Assembly: GCA_041686195.1 (NCBI GenBank)
Contig: JAWLEI010000002.1
Span: 58,364-122,363 of the forward strand
Direction: 5' to 3'
Origin: Desulfovermiculus sp041686195
GTDB taxonomy: Bacteria; Desulfobacterota; Desulfovibrionia; Desulfovibrionales; Desulfothermaceae
DNA length: 64,000 bases
The notes under the pieces are model-generated. The model was not told where the DNA came from. It saw only the letters and a program-made list of their open reading frames with translations, and did not search any database. A program made the translations under genes and the position numbers. How positions within the stretch are numbered: the first letter of the stretch is position 1; each line of letters opens with the position of its first letter. Shown here piece after piece: positions 60,892-64,000 of the stretch.

Positions 60892-61902
60892 ATGTCCGCA
60901 ATTCCCTTCGGAGTCATAGGAGTCGGCCATCTTGGGGCCGTTCATGCCAGGTTGGCCGCCGGCCGGCCTGAATTCAAGCTTATCGGAGTCTTTGATGTAG
61001 ACGCCGCCCGTTGCCAGGAAGTGGCCTCTGCCTGCAGCTGTAAGGCCTACTCCTCCCTTGCCTCTCTCTTAGAGCATGTTCAGGCCGTATCCATTGTGGT
61101 GCCTACTGAGCACCACTTTCATGTAGCCGAACAGGCTGTAAAGCGAGGGTGCCATCTGTTTGTCGAAAAACCCGTGACTGCCAATTCGGATCAAGCCCAA
61201 GAACTTATAACCCAAACCGAACAGGCTGGACGTATTCTGCAGGTTGGTCATATCGAGCGATTCAATCCAGCCTTCCAGGCCCTGGACGGCTATTCCCTGG
61301 AGCCCCTGTTCATTGAATCCCACCGCTTGAGCCAATTCAATCCCAGGGGCTTGGACGTGAGTGTGGTCCTGGACCTGATGATTCACGATATTGATATCGT
61401 CCTCTCCCTGATTGACGCCCCCCTTGATTCCATCCAGGCCTGCGGGGTGGGAGTGGTCTCTGCAAACGAAGATATTGCCAACGCCCGCCTGGAATTCGCC
61501 AACGGAGCCGTGGCCAACCTGACTGCCAGTCGAATATCGGCCAAGGCTATGCGCAAGATGCGTCTTTTCCAACATAACGCCTACCTGGCTATCGACTTCC
61601 TGGAGCAGAGGACAGAAATCCTGCACCTTTCCCAACACCCAGTCCCCCCCGATCAGTCTGCGCACTGTATTGGTCAAATAGGGGTTGGCGATCAGACCAA
61701 ATCAATATTTCTGCACACTCCGGGACCTGTGGCCTGCAATGCCCTGGAGCAGGAACTCAAGAGCTTTGCCCAAAGCATAACAGACCAGACCCGGCCTGTG
61801 GTCAACGGTCGAGACGGTCTGCGGGCCCTGCATACAGCGGAGGTTATTTTGCAGGAAATGAGTACCCGCAAGGAGCTGGCCGCAAAAAAGGCCGGGCTGT
61901 AA
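60892..61902 (+). CDS. Gfo/Idh/MocA family oxidoreductase
   Basis: NAD(P)-dependent sugar- or cyclitol-type oxidoreductase. The Rossmann start is FGVIGVGHLGAVHARLAA (residues about 5-22), EKPVTAN (about 96-102), then GHIERFNPAF and MIHDIDIVLSLID in the catalytic domain. 336 residues. It comes 31 bases after lpxB in the same direction, as in many deltaproteobacteria and spirochaetes where LPS-type genes contain it, so a sugar-nucleotide role is possible but not proven. Confidence 0.88.
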   Translation: MSAIPFGVIGVGHLGAVHARLAAGRPEFKLIGVFDVDAARCQEVASACSCKAYSSLASLLEHVQAVSIVVPTEHHFHVAEQAVKRGCHLFVEKPVTANSDQAQELITQTEQAGRILQVGHIERFNPAFQALDGYSLEPLFIESHRLSQFNPRGLDVSVVLDLMIHDIDIVLSLIDAPLDSIQACGVGVVSANEDIANARLEFANGAVANLTASRISAKAMRKMRLFQHNAYLAIDFLEQRTEILHLSQHPVPPDQSAHCIGQIGVGDQTKSIFLHTPGPVACNALEQELKSFAQSITDQTRPVVNGRDGLRALHTAEVILQEMSTRKELAAKKAGL

Positions 61903-61917
61903 GGGCCCGGCCTCTTT
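61889..61917. terminator. Bidirectional terminator between the Gfo/Idh gene and hflC
   Basis: Stem AGGCCGGGC/GCCCGGCCT (8-9 bp) overlapping the stop codon, with CTCTTT on the plus side and a six-T run on the minus side. It serves both converging genes; the minus-strand form is the stronger. Confidence 0.88.
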
Positions 61918-61945
61918 GTCCAGTCACCTCAATTACTTGAGTTGT

Positions 61946-62815
61946 TTATTCTTGTTCCATCTTCATCAGATACTTGAAAAAATCACTGTCTGGAGCCAGT
62001 ACGAGATCTGAATTGTCTCCAAACCCCGTCTTATAAGCTTCCAGGCTGCGGGTGAAGGCGTAAAACTCAGAGTCCTTACCAAAGGCCTGGCCGTATATCT
62101 TGGTCGCCTGCGCATCTCCTTCTCCGCGCATAATCTGGGCCTTGCGCTCGGCCTCGGCCAGCATGATGGAGCGGTCCTTGTCGGCTTCAGCCCTGATCTT
62201 GGCCGCCTCTTCTTCTCCTTCGGACCGGTACTGCCGGGCTTCCCGTTCCCGCTCGGACTGCATGCGGGCGAAAATGGCCTTCTGGTTTTCTGTCGGCAAA
62301 TCTGTTCGCTTGACCCGCACATCCACAACCCGAATACCATAAGGTTTGAGGTCATTGATGGTGGAGTTCAGCACAGTTTCCATGATCTCCGTCCGTTTGG
62401 TGGATACAATCTCAGTTAATGTGTAGCGGCCCAGGGCCACCCGCATCTCAGAATAGACAATATCGTCCAGCCTGGACGTACCTCCGCTCACTGTGCGAGC
62501 TGTGCGGTAGAAAAGCAGAGGGTCCTCGATCCGCCACCGGGCATAATTGTCCACCACCAGAGTCTTCTTGTCCTTGGTAATGACCTCAGCTTTTTCAGCG
62601 TCATATTCCAAAATCCGACTGTCGAATATTTCCACATCCTGGACGAAGGGGAGCTTGAAATGCAGGCCCGGCCCCACGGTGTCCCCCACTGGTTTCCCCA
62701 GTTGCAAGACCACGCCTTGTTCGGTTTCATCCACAGTATAAAACGTCTGGCTGATGCCGATGAGCAAGAGCACCAGAACAACAACCACGGCGATGGGCGA
62801 TTTCTGTACTGCCAT
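61946..62815 (-). CDS. hflC: HflC, regulator of FtsH protease
   Basis: SPFH/prohibitin-family inner-membrane protein (289 residues) forming a large complex with HflK around FtsH. N-terminal membrane anchor SPIAVVVVLVLLLIGISQTFYTV, SPFH domain to about residue 185, then the long coiled coil (SEREREARQYRSEGEEEAAKIRAEADKDR). 45 bases separate it from hflK upstream on the minus strand. Confidence 0.95.
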   Translation of the reverse strand: MAVQKSPIAVVVVLVLLLIGISQTFYTVDETEQGVVLQLGKPVGDTVGPGLHFKLPFVQDVEIFDSRILEYDAEKAEVITKDKKTLVVDNYARWRIEDPLLFYRTARTVSGGTSRLDDIVYSEMRVALGRYTLTEIVSTKRTEIMETVLNSTINDLKPYGIRVVDVRVKRTDLPTENQKAIFARMQSEREREARQYRSEGEEEAAKIRAEADKDRSIMLAEAERKAQIMRGEGDAQATKIYGQAFGKDSEFYAFTRSLEAYKTGFGDNSDLVLAPDSDFFKYLMKMEQE

Positions 62816-62860
62816 AATCTTTTGTACCTTTTATCCATTCATAATTCATATATTATGATG

Positions 62861-63967
62861 TTAGTCATTATTATTTCCACTGCCCGCCTTGCCAGGATTC
62901 CGGTCTCGCAACTGATCCAGGGGGAGATAGGGGACCACGGATCCAGCGCTCTGCTCAGACAAGAGATACGTACTCCGGACCTGCTCCAGAACCGATTCCA
63001 TGGCCTCCAGATATAAGCGCTGCCTGGTCACTTCTGTGGCCTGCTTGTATTCGGCTAAGAGTTTTTCAAAGCGCTCACTGTCACCCTTGGCCTTGCGGAT
63101 GTTTGTCTCCTTATAGGCCTCGGCCGCATTGAGTATGGAAGCCACCCGGCCCCGGGCCTGAGGCAGGATTTCGTTTCTATAGCCCATAGACCGGTTCACG
63201 AGCTTGCTCTTATCCTCCCGAGCGCTGGCCACGTCCTTGAATGCATCTGAGACCTCTTTGGGCGGGTGCACGTCCTGCAGCTTGACCGCAGTAATCTTGA
63301 TCCCACTGTTATAGGAATCAAGGATGCGCTGCAGAATCTCCTTGGTCTGGCTTTGGACCTCGAATTTTTCCGCTGTCAGCACGGCATCAATGCGGTTGCT
63401 GCCGATCACGTCCCGCATGGAAGCCTCAGCCGCATCCTTGACCGCCTTTTGCTGCTGCTGGATATTAAACAGGTAGTTCCGTGCTTCCTTGATCTGGTAC
63501 TGGACAATGAACTGGACATTGACAAGGTTCTCGTCTCCAGTGAGCATTATAGATTCATCAGGTATTTCCCGGAACCCGGAAAGACCCATCCCCGCTCCGG
63601 AGGCCTGACTGCGGAAACCGACTTCCACCCTTTTCACCTCGGTCACTTTCGGGGTCTTTACCGATTCGATGGGAGTCGGCAGATGGTAGTGCGGACCGGA
63701 CTGGGTGGTCCGGGCATAGGCTCCAAAACGCTGGACTACACCCACCTCATCAGGGCGAACGATGTAAAATCCGCTGGCCAGCCAGAGGAGAACGATTAAG
63801 GCGATGACCAGCTTCAGGCCTGGAGACTTGAAGTTCTTGAAATTTTGAAATTTACGCATGAATTCGCCAAGATCCGGGGGGGTGGCTCGACCACCACCGC
63901 CACCGCCACCGCCACCCTTGGCCTGCCTTTGTTTCTTTTCTTGCAGTTTTTCCCAATCCCAATTCAT
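62861..63967 (-). CDS. hflK: HflK, regulator of FtsH protease
   Basis: Partner of HflC, 368 residues. Polar N-terminus with a run of nine glycines (residues about 18-26) encoded by alternating GGT/GGC codons, then one membrane helix (LKLVIALIVLLWLASGFYIV), the SPFH domain with DEVGVVQRFGAY and the C-terminal coiled coil (AYKETNIRKAKGDSERFEKLLAEYKQATEVTRQRLY). The glycine tract is common in HflK but is a slippage-prone tandem repeat here. ATG 63967; only 33 bases of upstream sequence are visible. Confidence 0.95.
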   Translation of the reverse strand: MNWDWEKLQEKKQRQAKGGGGGGGGGRATPPDLGEFMRKFQNFKNFKSPGLKLVIALIVLLWLASGFYIVRPDEVGVVQRFGAYARTTQSGPHYHLPTPIESVKTPKVTEVKRVEVGFRSQASGAGMGLSGFREIPDESIMLTGDENLVNVQFIVQYQIKEARNYLFNIQQQQKAVKDAAEASMRDVIGSNRIDAVLTAEKFEVQSQTKEILQRILDSYNSGIKITAVKLQDVHPPKEVSDAFKDVASAREDKSKLVNRSMGYRNEILPQARGRVASILNAAEAYKETNIRKAKGDSERFEKLLAEYKQATEVTRQRLYLEAMESVLEQVRSTYLLSEQSAGSVVPYLPLDQLRDRNPGKAGSGNNND

Positions 63968-64000
63968 AATGTGTACAGACCTTGCTTAAAGATTACAGTT

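Overview
This window looks like chromosomal core DNA of a Gram-negative, anaerobic deltaproteobacterium, probably of the sulfate-reducing Desulfovibrionales/Desulfohalobiales type. That placement is inferred from gene content and gene order (a complex I operon with a formate-dehydrogenase-like subunit, a der-ilvE-dnaX-ybaB-recR run, a UbiD-type decarboxylase, Tol-Pal, LpxB); no 16S rRNA is present. I count 64 protein genes, two tRNA genes, five hairpin terminators or terminator-like hairpins and an unusual set of dispersed short intergenic repeats. I see no phage, insertion-sequence transposase, CRISPR array or toxin-antitoxin module.

Layout. 1-8849: the 3' part of a respiratory complex I operon (an FDH-like large subunit in the NuoG position, then nuoHIJKLMN), closed by a terminator. 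8950-10411: pyruvate kinase with a bidirectional terminator. 10435-12060: rhomboid protease and a VanZ-like protein, divergent. 12061-19287 (minus strand): cutA, miaB, a bifunctional-nuclease-like gene, a PHP phosphoesterase and tolQ-tolR-tolA-tolB-pal. 19352-25472: nth, larC, ATP-type pckA, a TrmN6-like methyltransferase and murJ. 25613-35437: mostly plus-strand accessory genes (DUF493, fxsA, UbiD-like decarboxylase, AI-2E-type permease, epimerase, LysM protein, a membrane dynamin-like GTPase, ZIP transporter) plus a minus-strand cysteine-cluster gene. 35438-48739 (minus strand): an RdgC-like fragment gene, tRNA-Leu, recD2, recR, ybaB, dnaX, ilvE, der, then mtnA, gatB, mltA and nadK. 48740-49342: a 603-base gene-free stretch packed with repeats. 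49343-61917 (plus): tRNA-Gly, then the translation operon rimP-nusA-ylxR-infB-ylxP-rbfA-nrnA-truB-rpsO-pnp, followed by lpxB and a Gfo/Idh/MocA oxidoreductase. 61946-63967 (minus): hflC and hflK.

How the genes fit together. Complex I links an unseen electron donor to quinone and pumps ions; the UbiD-like enzyme may serve menaquinone synthesis. Pyruvate kinase and PEP carboxykinase sit at the PEP node of a lower carbon metabolism that can run both ways. Tol-Pal, MltA, MurJ, LpxB and LysM are envelope functions. The right half is dominated by information processing (DNA replication and repair, ribosome maturation, initiation, RNA decay).

Two observations stand out. First, the FDH-like subunit at the NuoG position has histidine where formate dehydrogenases have their substrate-binding arginine (Arg333 of E. 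coli FDH-H), which suggests that it does not oxidise formate. Second, a family of about 50- and 90-base intergenic elements shares GTTTCA/TGAAAC-like ends and hairpin cores. It has at least four long and three to four short copies in 64 kb, and I could not match it to a named repeat family. A common REP-type palindrome pair lies among them.
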